From Larsenimonas rhizosphaerae (GTDB lineage: Bacteria; Pseudomonadota; Gammaproteobacteria; Pseudomonadales; Halomonadaceae): 64,000 nucleotides of DNA. Position 1 is the stretch's first letter. Every line of letters begins with the position of its first letter. Positions 44,362 to 55,276 of the stretch are shown here, in pieces. The notes beneath the pieces were generated by a model, which did not search any database, was not told the DNA's origin, and saw nothing but the letters and a program-made list of their open reading frames with translations. A program made the translations under genes and the position numbers. Location of the stretch: assembly GCF_023700005.1 (NCBI RefSeq), contig NZ_JAMLJK010000001.1, positions 1,533,096 through 1,597,095 of the forward strand, read 5' to 3'.

Positions 44362-47094
44362 ATGCTGGATAAGGGAATGGGGGTTCAATTCGTTGAACAT
44401 TTCTTCCGGCCCCGCGCCATCATGGTGGTGGCGCCAGGCCGTGAAGACGCGTTGACGCAGGCAGTATTGTTCAATCTGCGTGAGGGCGGGTTTCGCGGAA
44501 AAATCTGGGCAGTAGCACCGGATAGTCAGGCCGGTGATGTGCTGGAGGGTGTTCAGTGGGTCAACCTGCTGGAAGCCGTTACTCCGTTGGCGGAACTGGT
44601 CATCTTTTGTCTGCCGGTGGATGACGTGCCGGACCAGCTTGAACTGCTGGCCGCTCGAGGCGTATCGGCGGCCATCATTCTGACCGGCGGTGCCCGGTGG
44701 AGTGAAAGCCGGCTGGATGACCCGGCCTCCACTCGCTCGCGGCTTCATGACATCGTGCGCCGAAAGGGCGTGCGGGTCATGGGGCCCGAGTGCATGGGGG
44801 TTGTTTCGACGCGCCATTACCTTAACGCCTCCTGTGCCAGTGTACCGGTGGCTCGGGGGCGGCTGGCATATCTTGGGCAGTCGGGCATGGTGGGGCATGC
44901 CCTGATGGACTGGGCTGCTGCGCGCGGGATCGGGTTTTCCAACCTGGTGGCACTGGGAGATAGTGTGGATGTGACGCTTGCCGATGTGCTGGATCATTTC
45001 AACCAGACCGGCGGCTACCGGGCACTGGTGCTTCATATCGAACAGATCACCAACGCCATGCATTTCATGACGACCCTGCGGGAGGCGGCGCGCCACCACG
45101 TGGTGGTTGCAATCAAAAGTGGTCGATGTGCTTCAACGGATCTGTCCGGTCGTCCCCTTGCTCCCGGGCTGTCACGGCGTGATCAGGTCTTTGATGCCGC
45201 CCTGTCCCGCGCCGGGGTGCTGCGCGTGGCACACTCCGATGGCCTGATGGATGCGCTGGATACACTGACCCGCCTGCCTGCACTGGCCGGCGAGCGGGTG
45301 GTGCTGGTTTCCAACGGGCTGGGACTTGCGCTGCTGGCCATGGATGAGCTGGCGCGTCAGGGTGGCGTTCTGGCCGAGCTGTCTTCTGCCTGCAGACAGG
45401 CACTGTCCGACGAGGGGCTGGACGTGAGTGTGAGTGGTCATAATCCAGTGGATGTCGGCAGCCTGGCTACGCCGGAGCGGTTCGAGCGGGCCGTCAGGCT
45501 GGTGGCTGATGATCCCGGCGTGGATGTGGTACTGACCATTCATGTGCCCACACGCATGGCGCCATCCCGGGAGGTGGCAGAGCGCCTGCTGGCATTGAGG
45601 CCGGACATGCGCAGTGCCTGGATGAGTTGCTGGATGGGGCTTCAGGATGCCCGCGAAGCGCGGCAGTTGTGTCAGCGGGCCGGGGTGGCGCACTACCGTT
45701 CGCCCGAGAAGGCCATCGATGGACTGATGTTGATGGCCCGCTATCGCCAGGTACAGCATTTGCTTCGCCAGACACCCCCTGCCGTTCAGCTCCCCGGTAC
45801 ACCGGCACGACGTGATCAGGCGCGGCACCTGATTCAGCAGGCCTTTGATCGCCGGCGCTCGGCGTTGACCCATGAGGAATGTGGCCAGGTGCTGGAAGGG
45901 TATGGCATGGCCATTACCCCGGCTCATTATGATTACCTGAATGCTGAAACGATATCGCTGCCGCCTTTTTCACCCCCCTGGCGATTGCGGTTGATACATC
46001 CGGCAAACTGCCAGCCCTTCAACGATGATGTGATCGATGCCGGGGGAAACACCTCGATAGCCACGCCGAGCGCGCTGGCCGATGAAGGGGCGCGGCAGCG
46101 GGCCTGGTGTCAAGACAGGAATCTGATTCCGTTCAGCGCCTGCATTCAGCCCCGGCGCGACGACGTGCCAGCGATGAGCATCAGCTGTGGCATTACGCGA
46201 GATGCCACGTTTGGCCCAGTGGTATTCTTTGGCCGGGCAGGCCACCACCTGGATGAAACCGCTGATCGTCAGGTGGCACTGCCGCCTCTCAATAATGCGC
46301 TGGCGGCTGCCTTGATCGAGCAAAGCAGTGTCTGGTCCATCCTTGCACACCAGTCCGAGGCGCCCGATAACCTGCAGGATCAGTTGTCACGGCTGCTGGT
46401 TACCCTGTCGCACATGGCAACGGATCTGCCACATCTTGCGGTACTGGATATCAATCCGCTGGAGGTTACGACCGCCGGAGAGCTTCGTGCCGACAGCTAT
46501 CGGCTGTCGATCGGTCCACCCACGCCCTTTGCCATCATGCCCTATCCGGAGGAGTGGCAGCGAAACGTCACCCTTGGCAAGGGGCAGCAGGCCCGGTTGC
46601 GTCCGGTACGGGAAGAAGATGCAGCGCTTGTAACTGAATTTCATACTCGGCTTTCTCGTGAAAGCATTCGCTTTCGCTATTTCCGCGACAAGCCTCAGCT
46701 CTCTCAGGTCGATTTGTCACGGTTGACGCAGCTTGATTATGATCGTCAGATGGCCTTTCTGCTGGTGAATGACGCAGACACCGACATGCTGGGCGTCGCT
46801 CGGGTCTGGAATGATCCGGACAATGTGCGTACCGAGTTTGCCATCATTGTGCGCGATGACATGCATGGACAGGGCGCGGGGCGCCTGTTGATGGAGCAGT
46901 TGATTCGCTATAGCCGGCACGTGGGCACGCTTGAGATGTATGGCAAGATTGCGCCGGAAAACCGGGCCATGCGCGCGCTGGTGATCAGCGTCGGATTTAC
47001 CACGTCGCTGGATATGGATGAGGGGGTGATCAATGCCCGCCTGATGCTCAACGAACCTTCAACGGCCTGGCAGCGTCAGCGTCTGGGCAAATGA
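44362..47094 (+). CDS. PatZ/Pka-type protein lysine acyltransferase
   Basis: The 910-residue protein has the PatZ order: CoA-binding/NDP-forming acyl-CoA synthetase-like part (HFFRPRAIMVVAPGRED; GPECMGVVSTRHYLNAS; AYLGQSGMVGHALMDWAAARGIGFSNLVALGDS), a degenerate ATP-grasp segment (about 460-700), and a GNAT domain with MLGVARVWNDPDN, FAIIVRDDMHGQGAGRLLMEQ near residue 840. PatZ acetylates Acs and other proteins. The ATP-grasp region keeps PLNNALAAALIEQ but lacks the usual VALKxxSPxIxHKS strand. Start is uncertain: 44362 has GAGG at spacing 5; ATGs at 44359 and 44299 are alternatives. Divergent from the HDAC-family gene. Confidence 0.88.
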   Translation: MLDKGMGVQFVEHFFRPRAIMVVAPGREDALTQAVLFNLREGGFRGKIWAVAPDSQAGDVLEGVQWVNLLEAVTPLAELVIFCLPVDDVPDQLELLAARGVSAAIILTGGARWSESRLDDPASTRSRLHDIVRRKGVRVMGPECMGVVSTRHYLNASCASVPVARGRLAYLGQSGMVGHALMDWAAARGIGFSNLVALGDSVDVTLADVLDHFNQTGGYRALVLHIEQITNAMHFMTTLREAARHHVVVAIKSGRCASTDLSGRPLAPGLSRRDQVFDAALSRAGVLRVAHSDGLMDALDTLTRLPALAGERVVLVSNGLGLALLAMDELARQGGVLAELSSACRQALSDEGLDVSVSGHNPVDVGSLATPERFERAVRLVADDPGVDVVLTIHVPTRMAPSREVAERLLALRPDMRSAWMSCWMGLQDAREARQLCQRAGVAHYRSPEKAIDGLMLMARYRQVQHLLRQTPPAVQLPGTPARRDQARHLIQQAFDRRRSALTHEECGQVLEGYGMAITPAHYDYLNAETISLPPFSPPWRLRLIHPANCQPFNDDVIDAGGNTSIATPSALADEGARQRAWCQDRNLIPFSACIQPRRDDVPAMSISCGITRDATFGPVVFFGRAGHHLDETADRQVALPPLNNALAAALIEQSSVWSILAHQSEAPDNLQDQLSRLLVTLSHMATDLPHLAVLDINPLEVTTAGELRADSYRLSIGPPTPFAIMPYPEEWQRNVTLGKGQQARLRPVREEDAALVTEFHTRLSRESIRFRYFRDKPQLSQVDLSRLTQLDYDRQMAFLLVNDADTDMLGVARVWNDPDNVRTEFAIIVRDDMHGQGAGRLLMEQLIRYSRHVGTLEMYGKIAPENRAMRALVISVGFTTSLDMDEGVINARLMLNEPSTAWQRQRLGK

Positions 47095-47134
47095 CCGGCG
47101 GCCAGCCCGTGGGTGGGATAGCCGGCCGCCGGTC
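47093..47134. terminator. Stem-loop between patZ-like and pdxH genes
   Basis: GACCGGCGGCC...GGCCGCCGGTC, a perfect 11-bp stem with a 20-base loop at the junction of two convergent genes. It has no T run, so it may act as an RNA-stabilising or Rho-linked end. Confidence 0.5.
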
Positions 47135-47140
47135 GTGGGG

Positions 47141-47784
47141 TCAGGGCGCGAGCAGTACCTTGCTCCATTCGTCGTCACTGCCATGGCGGCGGTAACGTAC
47201 TCGATCATGAAGCCGGCTCGGCCGACCCTGCCAGAATTCGATCATGTCCGGCTTGACCCGATAGCCGCCCCAGTGGGCGGGACGCTCCACCTCACTGTCG
47301 GCATAGGCGCTTTCAAAGCGATGCTGGCGGTCATCAAGCCACTGGCGATCCGGGATTTCCACGCTTTGCTGGGAGACCCATGCGCCAAGCTGGCTTTCGC
47401 GTGGGCGGCTGTGAAAGTACGCCTCGGAGCGCTCCCTTTCGACCTGTTCCACGCTGCCCTCGATGCGTACCTGACGCTGGAGGGTAGGCCACCAGAATAC
47501 CAGTGATGCCAGGGGGTTACTGGAGAGTTCTCCTCCCTTGTGACTCTGGTAACTGGTATAAAATACAAAGCCGCTTTCATCAAACCCCTTGAGCAGCACA
47601 ATCCGCGCATGAGGCCGTCCGCTGCCGTCGGCAGTCGCTAGGGTCATGACGTTGGCATCAAGGTTGTCACTGTCGACGGCGGCACGAAGCCATTCGGAAA
47701 ACAGCGGGAACGGAGACGCGGGCGTATTGGCTGTATCCAGCGTGTCGCCGTCATAGTCTCGTCGCAGGTTGGCAATGTCCTGAG

Positions 47785-47788
<4 letters not shown>
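47141..47788 (-). CDS. pdxH: Pyridoxamine 5'-phosphate oxidase
   Basis: FMN enzyme that makes pyridoxal 5'-phosphate from PNP or PMP. The 215-residue protein has [23 protein letters not shown] near residue 45, [28 protein letters not shown], the [24 protein letters not shown] core, and the C-terminal [20 protein letters not shown]. Its start overlaps the DUF2069 gene by 4 bp; it is third in the wrbA-DUF2069-pdxH unit. Confidence 0.96.
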
Positions 47789-48845
<1,057 letters not shown>

Positions 48846-48893
48846 TCAACCATGGCAGGTTCGAACCCTGATGATCAATGGGAGTGCATTCTA

Positions 48894-50177
48894 GTGTGGT
48901 ATTCGCGTCTGTCACAATACTGGACACCAGGCGTCAGAACCCGTCGTACAGGGCGAGCGGTAGTCACCGTGTTCAGACGTTTCATGGCGCATGATGGCCT
49001 GCGTACTGCTGCGTCGCTGACATATACCACCCTGTTTGCCGTGGTGCCGCTGACGACCGTGCTGTATGCGATGCTTTCTGCGGTTCCCAGTTTCCAGGGC
49101 GTGGGTGATCAGCTTCAAACCTATGTGTTTCAGCAGTTTCTACCGGCCACGGGAGAGGTGGTACTCGAGAAGTTGACCGAGTTTTCGTCACAGGCACGAC
49201 AGTTGACGGCATTCGGGGTGGGATTTCTGTTCGTGACCTCCCTTTTGATGATGTACACCATTGAGCAGGCATTTAATCAAATCTGGCAGGTGACGACGCA
49301 TCGGCGCGGGCTGGCCAGCTTCGTGATCTATTGGGCGGTACTGACCCTTGGACCCTTCTTGATTGGCGCGGGTTTTGCGCTGTCGTCCTATCTGGCCTCA
49401 TTGCGGTTTTTCAATCGAGCCGCGTCCTTGTTTGGTGGTCAGGATCTGTTGCTGATGGGGGTGCCACCGCTGTTGAGCCTGGCTGCCTTCTTCTTTTTGT
49501 ACATGGCCGTGCCCAGCACTCGTGTCAGGGCGCGTGATGCCGCTCTGGGAGCGCTTTTCATGGCGATTGCCTTCGAGGCTGCCCGGTTCGGGTTCTCGAT
49601 CTTTGTCGGTCACTTCACGTCCTATCAGGTGATTTATGGTGCGTTTGCGGCCGTACCGCTATTTCTGCTGTGGGTGTATCTGAGCTGGTCACTGGTGCTG
49701 GCAGGTGCTGAAATCACGGCCCTGCTGGGTGAATCTTCCCGGGCGGACTGGCGTCACTGGTCTCCCTTCTGGCAGTCACTGGGGCTGTTGTGGCGGCTCG
49801 ATGAACAGCGGAAATCAGGGGGACACCTGTCACTGGGGCAGGTGCGCCGGCTGGTCGGCGGTCATTACCGAACGCTGATGGCGTCGATGGTCGAGCAGGG
49901 ATGGGTGGTACAAAGCAATCAGGGAGGGTGGGTGCTGGCACGCTCTCTTGATGAGCTCCCACTCAGTGAGGTGATTGAACATATCGGCTGGACTAGAAAG
50001 GACGAACAGAACGTCCCTGACCCTCGCTTTCAGCCGGTACAGCAGGCGCTGGCGGCGCTGGCGCTGCAGCGGTCAACCGCAACGCGCCACCCGTTGAACT
50101 CTTATTTTCACGAGCATGATGCCGACCGCAACATCACCTCACCCGGGACTGGACGCAAGCGCCTTCTCCTACGATAG
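48894..50177 (+). CDS. yihY: YihY/BrkB-family inner-membrane protein
   Basis: The protein of about 427 residues has six helices in residues 20-290 (TAASLTYTTLFAVVPLTTVLYAML; LTLGPFLIGAGFALSSYL; SYQVIYGAFAAVPLFLLWVYLSW; LVLAGAEITALLG), the YihY/UPF0761 pattern. The C-terminal 130 residues (HLSLGQVRRLVGGHYRTLMASMVEQGWV) read like a winged-helix segment, absent from the 290-residue E. coli protein but common in Pseudomonas relatives. GTG at 48894 with GGGAG 9 bases upstream is the likely start. An older assignment as RNase BN is wrong for this family; its function is unknown. Confidence 0.85.
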   Translation: MWYSRLSQYWTPGVRTRRTGRAVVTVFRRFMAHDGLRTAASLTYTTLFAVVPLTTVLYAMLSAVPSFQGVGDQLQTYVFQQFLPATGEVVLEKLTEFSSQARQLTAFGVGFLFVTSLLMMYTIEQAFNQIWQVTTHRRGLASFVIYWAVLTLGPFLIGAGFALSSYLASLRFFNRAASLFGGQDLLLMGVPPLLSLAAFFFLYMAVPSTRVRARDAALGALFMAIAFEAARFGFSIFVGHFTSYQVIYGAFAAVPLFLLWVYLSWSLVLAGAEITALLGESSRADWRHWSPFWQSLGLLWRLDEQRKSGGHLSLGQVRRLVGGHYRTLMASMVEQGWVVQSNQGGWVLARSLDELPLSEVIEHIGWTRKDEQNVPDPRFQPVQQALAALALQRSTATRHPLNSYFHEHDADRNITSPGTGRKRLLLR

Positions 50178-50226
50178 TAGTGACGTACCTTGCACCCATG
50201 TATGTCACAGCTAGAGGGCGACAACG

Positions 50227-50817
50227 ATGGATGATAACGACGATCAGGTGCTGTTTTCGAAGGAAATGGCCGGGGTGATTCCCCTGAAACCCCGGGACAG
50301 GGTGGTGCCGATCAAGCCGCCTGGGCCTCCCACCGAGGCACAACTGGCCCGCCGTGAAAGTGCGCAGCGTGCCGAGCAGACCAGCAATTTCCTGTCCGAT
50401 GAATTCGTGGAGCTGCTTCCCGCCAATGACCCCGTGGAATATCGCCGTGATGGTATTCAGACCGGCGTGATCGACAAGTTGCGTCAGGGCCGGTATCACG
50501 TTGATGCCCGTATCAATATCACTCGCCGTTCTCTTGAGGAGTGTCGCCGTGAAGTCTTTGCCTTTATTCGCGAGGCTTTTGACCATGAGCTTCGTACGCT
50601 GTTGATCATTCATGGCAGGGGGCGTGACGATGCGAGCCATGCCAATATCGTTCGCTCCTATGTGGTGAAGTGGTTACAGCAGTTTGAAGAGGTGCAGGCC
50701 TTTGCCAGTGCCCAGACACATCAGGGCGGCGTAGGGGCAACGACCGTTGCGCTTCGCAAGTCTCCTCGGGCGAGCCATCGCAACCGGGAGCTGCACCAGC
50801 GTCGACGCGCTCCCTGA
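50227..50817 (+). CDS. Smr-domain protein (DNA endonuclease SmrA-like)
   Basis: The 196-residue protein has a charged N-terminus, then the Smr domain from about residue 85: LEECRREVFAFIREAF, the LLIIHGRGRDDASHANIVRSYVVKWL core (HGRG motif) and the terminal FASAQTHQGGVGATTVALRK. Smr domains nick DNA or RNA, and SmrA/B group proteins rescue collided ribosomes or act in repair; which applies is not clear. Good ribosome site GAGGG. Follows yihY by 49 bp. Confidence 0.88.
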   Translation: MDDNDDQVLFSKEMAGVIPLKPRDRVVPIKPPGPPTEAQLARRESAQRAEQTSNFLSDEFVELLPANDPVEYRRDGIQTGVIDKLRQGRYHVDARINITRRSLEECRREVFAFIREAFDHELRTLLIIHGRGRDDASHANIVRSYVVKWLQQFEEVQAFASAQTHQGGVGATTVALRKSPRASHRNRELHQRRRAP

Positions 50818-50846
50818 TCGAGCAGTTGCCAGGGATGGGACGGACA

Positions 50847-50879
50847 GGGGGACCGACAGGCTATACCTGTCAGTGCCCC
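50847..50879. terminator. Stem-loop between smr and ygfZ
   Basis: GGGG..GACAGG-CTATA-CCTGTC..CCCC, an imperfect long hairpin between convergent stops. No clear T run; low certainty as a terminator. Confidence 0.4.
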
Positions 50880-50916
50880 TGAAAAGCATGTGTGCGGGAC
50901 TTTCAGGCGTCGTGCT

Positions 50917-51840
50917 TCAGGACGGGGAGTGCACCAGGCTTTCAGGGTCCAGACGCTCAAGTGGGTATGGCAGGGGCACCTGAGTCAGTGCATGGCCACA
51001 GGTCAGCATGGGGGCGTCCAGTGCCGCGACATTAACCACGGCCAGCAGTTCCTGCTGGTGTTCACCGTCAGCGACACGCAGAACGGTACCGACATTCTTG
51101 CCTGCATCATTTTCGACCGGGTCGCCCGGATGGATGTCCTGAACCAGCATGCCGGTTGCCAGATGCATCAGGCGTTTCTTGACCTGTCCGCGGTAATGGG
51201 CCCGCGCTACCACTTCCTGACCGGTATAACATCCCTTCCTGAAGCTTATTCCACCCAGAGCTTCCCAGTTGATCATTTGCGGGAGCCACTGTTCACGCTG
51301 GGTATGTTCCAGCCAATAGACCCCGGCTCTGACATCTTCAAGCTGCCAAGAGGCAGTATCGGCATGGATGTCGGTATCCAGTGGCTGTTCGGCAATGCGC
51401 AGGATTCTTGTATGTTCTCCCGGGTGGCGTATCAGTACGCCGTCCTGACAGGCACTGGTGTGCCATGCCGTATCCGGCAGGGGGCCATCAAGCAGCGTCG
51501 CGTCCGGTGCAATGAATCCCTGAATGGCCAACTCACTTCTCAGACGTAAGGTTGTCTTGTAAAAGGCGGCAAATTTCTTGAGGTGGGTCAGCAGGTCTTC
51601 GGCCAGGGTAGCGGTCGTCAGTAACCAGTAGGTGGTTTCATCGCGCCGAATCAGTTGTCCATTGGCCAGCATGCGGCCCTTGGGAGTGCAGAAGCATACT
51701 AAAGGGGCGAAATGCCCGTTGGCGCTGGCGGTGGCGGCAGACCCCTGGCCTTCCAGCAATTTTGCGCTATCGGCCCCCGCAAACTCGATGATGCTGAAGG
51801 TGGACCCGAGGGTCGGGGTCGTATCGGTCCTGTCGTTCAT
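50917..51840 (-). CDS. ygfZ: YgfZ/GcvT-family folate-dependent FeS protein
   Basis: The 307-residue GcvT-fold protein carries the YgfZ signature KGCYTGQEVVARAHYRG near residue 225, whose Cys is required for activity. Homologues use folate to help repair or assemble Fe-S proteins such as MiaB and DMSO reductase. The N-terminal half (FSIIEFAGADSAKLLEGQ) follows the family. It is divergent from the small HMA-like gene, with 97 bp between starts. Confidence 0.93.
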   Translation of the reverse strand: MNDRTDTTPTLGSTFSIIEFAGADSAKLLEGQGSAATASANGHFAPLVCFCTPKGRMLANGQLIRRDETTYWLLTTATLAEDLLTHLKKFAAFYKTTLRLRSELAIQGFIAPDATLLDGPLPDTAWHTSACQDGVLIRHPGEHTRILRIAEQPLDTDIHADTASWQLEDVRAGVYWLEHTQREQWLPQMINWEALGGISFRKGCYTGQEVVARAHYRGQVKKRLMHLATGMLVQDIHPGDPVENDAGKNVGTVLRVADGEHQQELLAVVNVAALDAPMLTCGHALTQVPLPYPLERLDPESLVHSPS

Positions 51841-51937
51841 GCAAGGCTCCCGCGTGACTGTTGCTGCGATAGGGTCATCGTTTTGTTACCTTGTGATGGG
51901 GCCCAGAGTGGCTAAAGTCAAGACAGGAGATACCGGT

Positions 51938-52132
51938 ATGGCCATGGCCTTTACCCTTGAAGGACTCAAGACGACAGATGATGTGAACCAGGCCACGACG
52001 GCATTGATGATGCTTGACGGCGTTGACAGCGTTGAAATCGGGTTGTCATTTGCCCATGTCGACGGTCAGACCTCGCTGGAGCAGGTCAATCGGGCGCTGA
52101 GCCCGCTCGGCTTCAAGGCACGCAAGGGATGA
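51938..52132 (+). CDS. 64-residue HMA-like protein without CxxC
   Basis: The sequence MAMAFTLEGLKTTDDVNQAT, then ALMMLDGVDSVEIGLSFAHV and LEQVNRALSPLGFKARKG, folds on inspection into the beta-alpha-beta-beta-alpha-beta order of heavy-metal-associated domains, but the metal-binding Cys pair is missing. Start at 51938 has GGAG 8 bases upstream. It may bind another ligand or a partner. It is divergent from ygfZ and upstream of uvrB, with no clear link to either. Confidence 0.6.
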   Translation: MAMAFTLEGLKTTDDVNQATTALMMLDGVDSVEIGLSFAHVDGQTSLEQVNRALSPLGFKARKG

Positions 52133-52233
52133 ACGTGTTGATGGGCTGATACCCTTGCAAGATGCAGGGGGTGGCTATATATACAGTGGCGGTGCGTACG
52201 CAGCGTCACTGTTTTTTTATGCATGGAGGCTTC

Positions 52234-54261
52234 ATGAGCAACAAGGCGTTTGAAATCAAGTCATCGTATCAGCCGGCCGGTGATCAACCTGCAGCCATTG
52301 CCTCGCTGGTCAATGGTATTGAGGCGGGGCTTGCCTTCCAGACGCTTCTGGGCGTGACCGGTTCCGGCAAGACATTCACCATGGCCAACGTAGTGGAAAC
52401 CCTTCAGCGCCCGGCGATTGTCATGGCACCCAACAAAACGCTGGCAGCCCAGCTCTACGGTGAGTTCAAGGCCTTTTTTCCGGACAACGCCGTCGAGTAT
52501 TTCGTTTCCTATTATGATTATTATCAGCCCGAGGCCTATGTACCGTCATCCGATACCTTCATCGAAAAGGATGCCTCCATCAATGATCACATCGAACAGA
52601 TGCGCCTGTCGGCGACGAAGGCCCTGCTTGAGCGTCGCGATGCACTGATTGTGGTATCGGTCTCGGCGATTTACGGCCTGGGGGATCCGGATCAGTACCT
52701 GAAGATGCGGCTCCATTTCAATCGCGGTGAGCAGATTGATCAGCGAGCCTTCCTGAGGCGGCTTGCAGAGCTTCAGTATACGCGCAACGACATGGATTTC
52801 CGGCGTGGTACATACCGGGTACGGGGTGATGTCATCGATATCTTTCCGGCAGACTCCGATGAGCAGGCAGTGCGGGTAGAGCTCTTCGATGATGAGATCG
52901 ATACCATCAGCCTGTTTGATCCGCTGACCGGCGAAGTGGCCAGCAAGGTGCCACGGATGACCATCTACCCGAAAAGCCACTACGTCACGCCGCGTGACAC
53001 CATCCTGCAGGCTGTTGATTCCATCAAGGATGAGCTGAAGGAGCGCCTCGACTATCTGCGCAAGCACGACAAGCTGGTCGAGGCCCAGCGGCTTGAACAG
53101 CGTTCCCTGTACGACATCGAGATGATGCTGGAGCTGGGGTACTGCAATGGCATTGAAAACTACTCTCGTTATCTGTCCGGCCGTGAGCCCGGCCATGCAC
53201 CTCCGACCTTTTTCGACTACCTGCCCAAGGACGCGCTGGTCTTCATTGATGAGTCTCACGTCAGTGTCCCCCAGGTTGGCGGGATGTATCGAGGCGACCG
53301 TTCGCGAAAGGAAACCCTGGTGGAATACGGTTTCAGGCTGCCTTCGGCGCTGGATAATCGCCCGATGACCTTCGAAGAGTGGGAAGGCATCCTGCCCCAG
53401 ACCATTTTCGTCTCTGCCACACCGGGTCCGTATGAGCAGGAGCATGCCGATCAGGTTGCGGAGCAGGTGGTACGGCCGACCGGGCTGGTGGATCCTGAAA
53501 TCGAGGTGCGTCCGGCTACCACTCAGGTAGACGATCTGCTTTCCGAGATTCGCATTCGCCTTGAGGTCGGAGAGCGGGTACTGGTTACCACGCTGACCAA
53601 GCGGATGTCCGAGGATTTGACCGAGTACCTGGCCGAGCATGATATTCGGGTACGTTATCTGCACTCGGACATTGATACCGTCGAACGTGTTGAAATCATT
53701 CGCGATCTGCGGCTGGGCAAGTTTGACGTGCTGGTAGGCATCAACCTGCTGCGTGAAGGACTGGATATCCCGGAAGTCTCGCTGGTGGCCATTCTGGACG
53801 CCGACAAGGAAGGATTTCTAAGGTCTGATCGTTCCCTGATCCAGACCATCGGCCGTGCAGCGCGTAACGCCCATGGCAAGGCCATCCTCTACGGTGATCG
53901 TGTTACCGGTTCCATGCAGCGGGCCATGGATGAAACGGCACGGCGGCGGGAAAAACAGCTGGCGTTCAACGAAGAGCACAATATAACTCCGCGGACCATT
54001 ACCAAAAGCGTGGCCGATATCATGGAGGGCGCTCAGGCCCCGGGCAGCAAGAAGACTCGTGGGCGCAAGAGCCAGGGTAATGATGAGGCGAACCTGGGCG
54101 TTGACGATCTTAAATCCATGAGTGTTGCTCAGCTGACGGAACGGCTGTCGCAACTGGAAGACAGGATGTATGAGGCCGCGCAGAACCTGGAGTTTGAAAA
54201 GGCCGCTGGATTACGTGATCAGATTCATGCCCTCAACGAGCGGCTGATCGAATTCAAGTAG
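52234..54261 (+). CDS. uvrB: Excinuclease ABC subunit B
   Basis: DNA-damage verification helicase of nucleotide excision repair. The 675-residue protein has Walker [16 protein letters not shown] near residue 39, the beta-hairpin [25 protein letters not shown]-like [19 protein letters not shown] near residue 338, motif [22 protein letters not shown], and the C-terminal UVR motif for UvrC near residue 640. The start at 52234 has GGAGG; the longer frame upstream is not needed. A TATATATACAG half of a LexA box lies 48 bp before the start, but the other half is absent. Confidence 0.97.
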   Translation: MSNKAFEIKSSYQPAGDQPAAIASLVNGIEAGLAFQTLLGVTGSGKTFTMANVVETLQRPAIVMAPNKTLAAQLYGEFKAFFPDNAVEYFVSYYDYYQPEAYVPSSDTFIEKDASINDHIEQMRLSATKALLERRDALIVVSVSAIYGLGDPDQYLKMRLHFNRGEQIDQRAFLRRLAELQYTRNDMDFRRGTYRVRGDVIDIFPADSDEQAVRVELFDDEIDTISLFDPLTGEVASKVPRMTIYPKSHYVTPRDTILQAVDSIKDELKERLDYLRKHDKLVEAQRLEQRSLYDIEMMLELGYCNGIENYSRYLSGREPGHAPPTFFDYLPKDALVFIDESHVSVPQVGGMYRGDRSRKETLVEYGFRLPSALDNRPMTFEEWEGILPQTIFVSATPGPYEQEHADQVAEQVVRPTGLVDPEIEVRPATTQVDDLLSEIRIRLEVGERVLVTTLTKRMSEDLTEYLAEHDIRVRYLHSDIDTVERVEIIRDLRLGKFDVLVGINLLREGLDIPEVSLVAILDADKEGFLRSDRSLIQTIGRAARNAHGKAILYGDRVTGSMQRAMDETARRREKQLAFNEEHNITPRTITKSVADIMEGAQAPGSKKTRGRKSQGNDEANLGVDDLKSMSVAQLTERLSQLEDRMYEAAQNLEFEKAAGLRDQIHALNERLIEFK

Positions 54262-54316
54262 TGACGTCATGCTTCAGTAGCGTATTACACATCACAGGCA
54301 GGGAGGCCTGATACCG

Positions 54317-55135
54317 ATGCCCGAAGGACCGGAAATTCGTCGCGTGGCTGACCGATTGAATCGTGTGCTGGCGGGGCGGCCGCTTGCGGATGTCTGGTTT
54401 GCCTTTGCAGAACTCAAACCGGCTGAAATTCAGCTGCTTTCTCATCGGGTAACTCATGTCGACAGCTGGGGCAAGGCGCTTTTAACCCACTTTGACAATG
54501 GGCAGGTGCTGTACAGCCATAATCAGTTGTACGGACGCTGGCGGATTGAACGACGTGAGCAGCCATTGTCATCGACCCGTTCATTGCGGGCTGCACTGGC
54601 TACCTCCACTCATGTGGCCAGACTTTACAGTGCCTCGAGCATTTCGCTGTGGGACGAACATGACCTGCCGACGCATCCGTTTCTGTCCCGGCTGGGACCT
54701 GACTTGCTTACTCACGATGTGCAGACCGACGCCCTGGTCGAGCGGTTGACGTCAAGGCGCTTCGCTGGACGCCAGATTGGGTCGCTTTTGCTGGATCAGG
54801 GGCTGGTGGCTGGTATCGGCAACTATCTGCGCTCCGAGATACTGTTCTACGCCGGGCTCCGTGAGCACTGGCGGCCGAATGAACTATCGACTCGCGCCAT
54901 CACCCGACTGGCGGATATGATACGTCAAATAACAGTACAGGCCTGGCGTGAGGCCGGAGTAACCAACACACCCGAGTGGCGTGCGCCGCTGCAGGCGCAG
55001 GGTTTCAGACGCAGTGTGTGGCGTCATGCTGTATTCAATCGGGCGGGTGAGCCCTGTTTTGCCTGTGGCACGCTGGTGGAAAAGCGCCCCTGTAATTCAC
55101 GTCGGCTGTATTACTGTCCCCACTGCCAATCCTGA
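54317..55135 (+). CDS. nei: Endonuclease VIII (Nei)-type DNA glycosylase
   Basis: Fpg/Nei-family bifunctional glycosylase that removes oxidised pyrimidines. The 272-residue protein starts PEGPEIRRVADRL (Pro2 nucleophile, Glu3), has the catalytic Lys in VDSWGKALLTHF near residue 53, the helix-two-turn-helix QGLVAGIGNYLRSEILFYAGL near residue 160, and a terminal zinc finger CFACGTLVEKRPCNSRRLYYCPHC with the conserved Arg. Length fits Nei. A GGGAGG site precedes the ATG. It lies 55 bp after uvrB, so both repair genes may share a transcript. Confidence 0.9.
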   Translation: MPEGPEIRRVADRLNRVLAGRPLADVWFAFAELKPAEIQLLSHRVTHVDSWGKALLTHFDNGQVLYSHNQLYGRWRIERREQPLSSTRSLRAALATSTHVARLYSASSISLWDEHDLPTHPFLSRLGPDLLTHDVQTDALVERLTSRRFAGRQIGSLLLDQGLVAGIGNYLRSEILFYAGLREHWRPNELSTRAITRLADMIRQITVQAWREAGVTNTPEWRAPLQAQGFRRSVWRHAVFNRAGEPCFACGTLVEKRPCNSRRLYYCPHCQS

Positions 55136-55276
55136 TTTATACCGTTATCTTTTTTCGAGTCCCATTTAGAGTGCCTGCTCAAGGGACATTGACGGTTTGT
55201 TTCCAGTATACTTTTGCCGCTGAAAGGACGCTGACCGTCGTCTTTTTTGACCAAAAAATGATGAGGAGTACCCTTA

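Noticed and set aside
52171-52186. LexA box upstream of uvrB
   Set aside because: Only the ACAG half is present (GTGG-N8-ACAG); the CTGT half is missing, so SOS control cannot be claimed.
52546-53664. Open minus-strand frame of 372 codons inside uvrB
   Set aside because: Antisense to conserved UvrB motifs; typical high-GC shadow frame.
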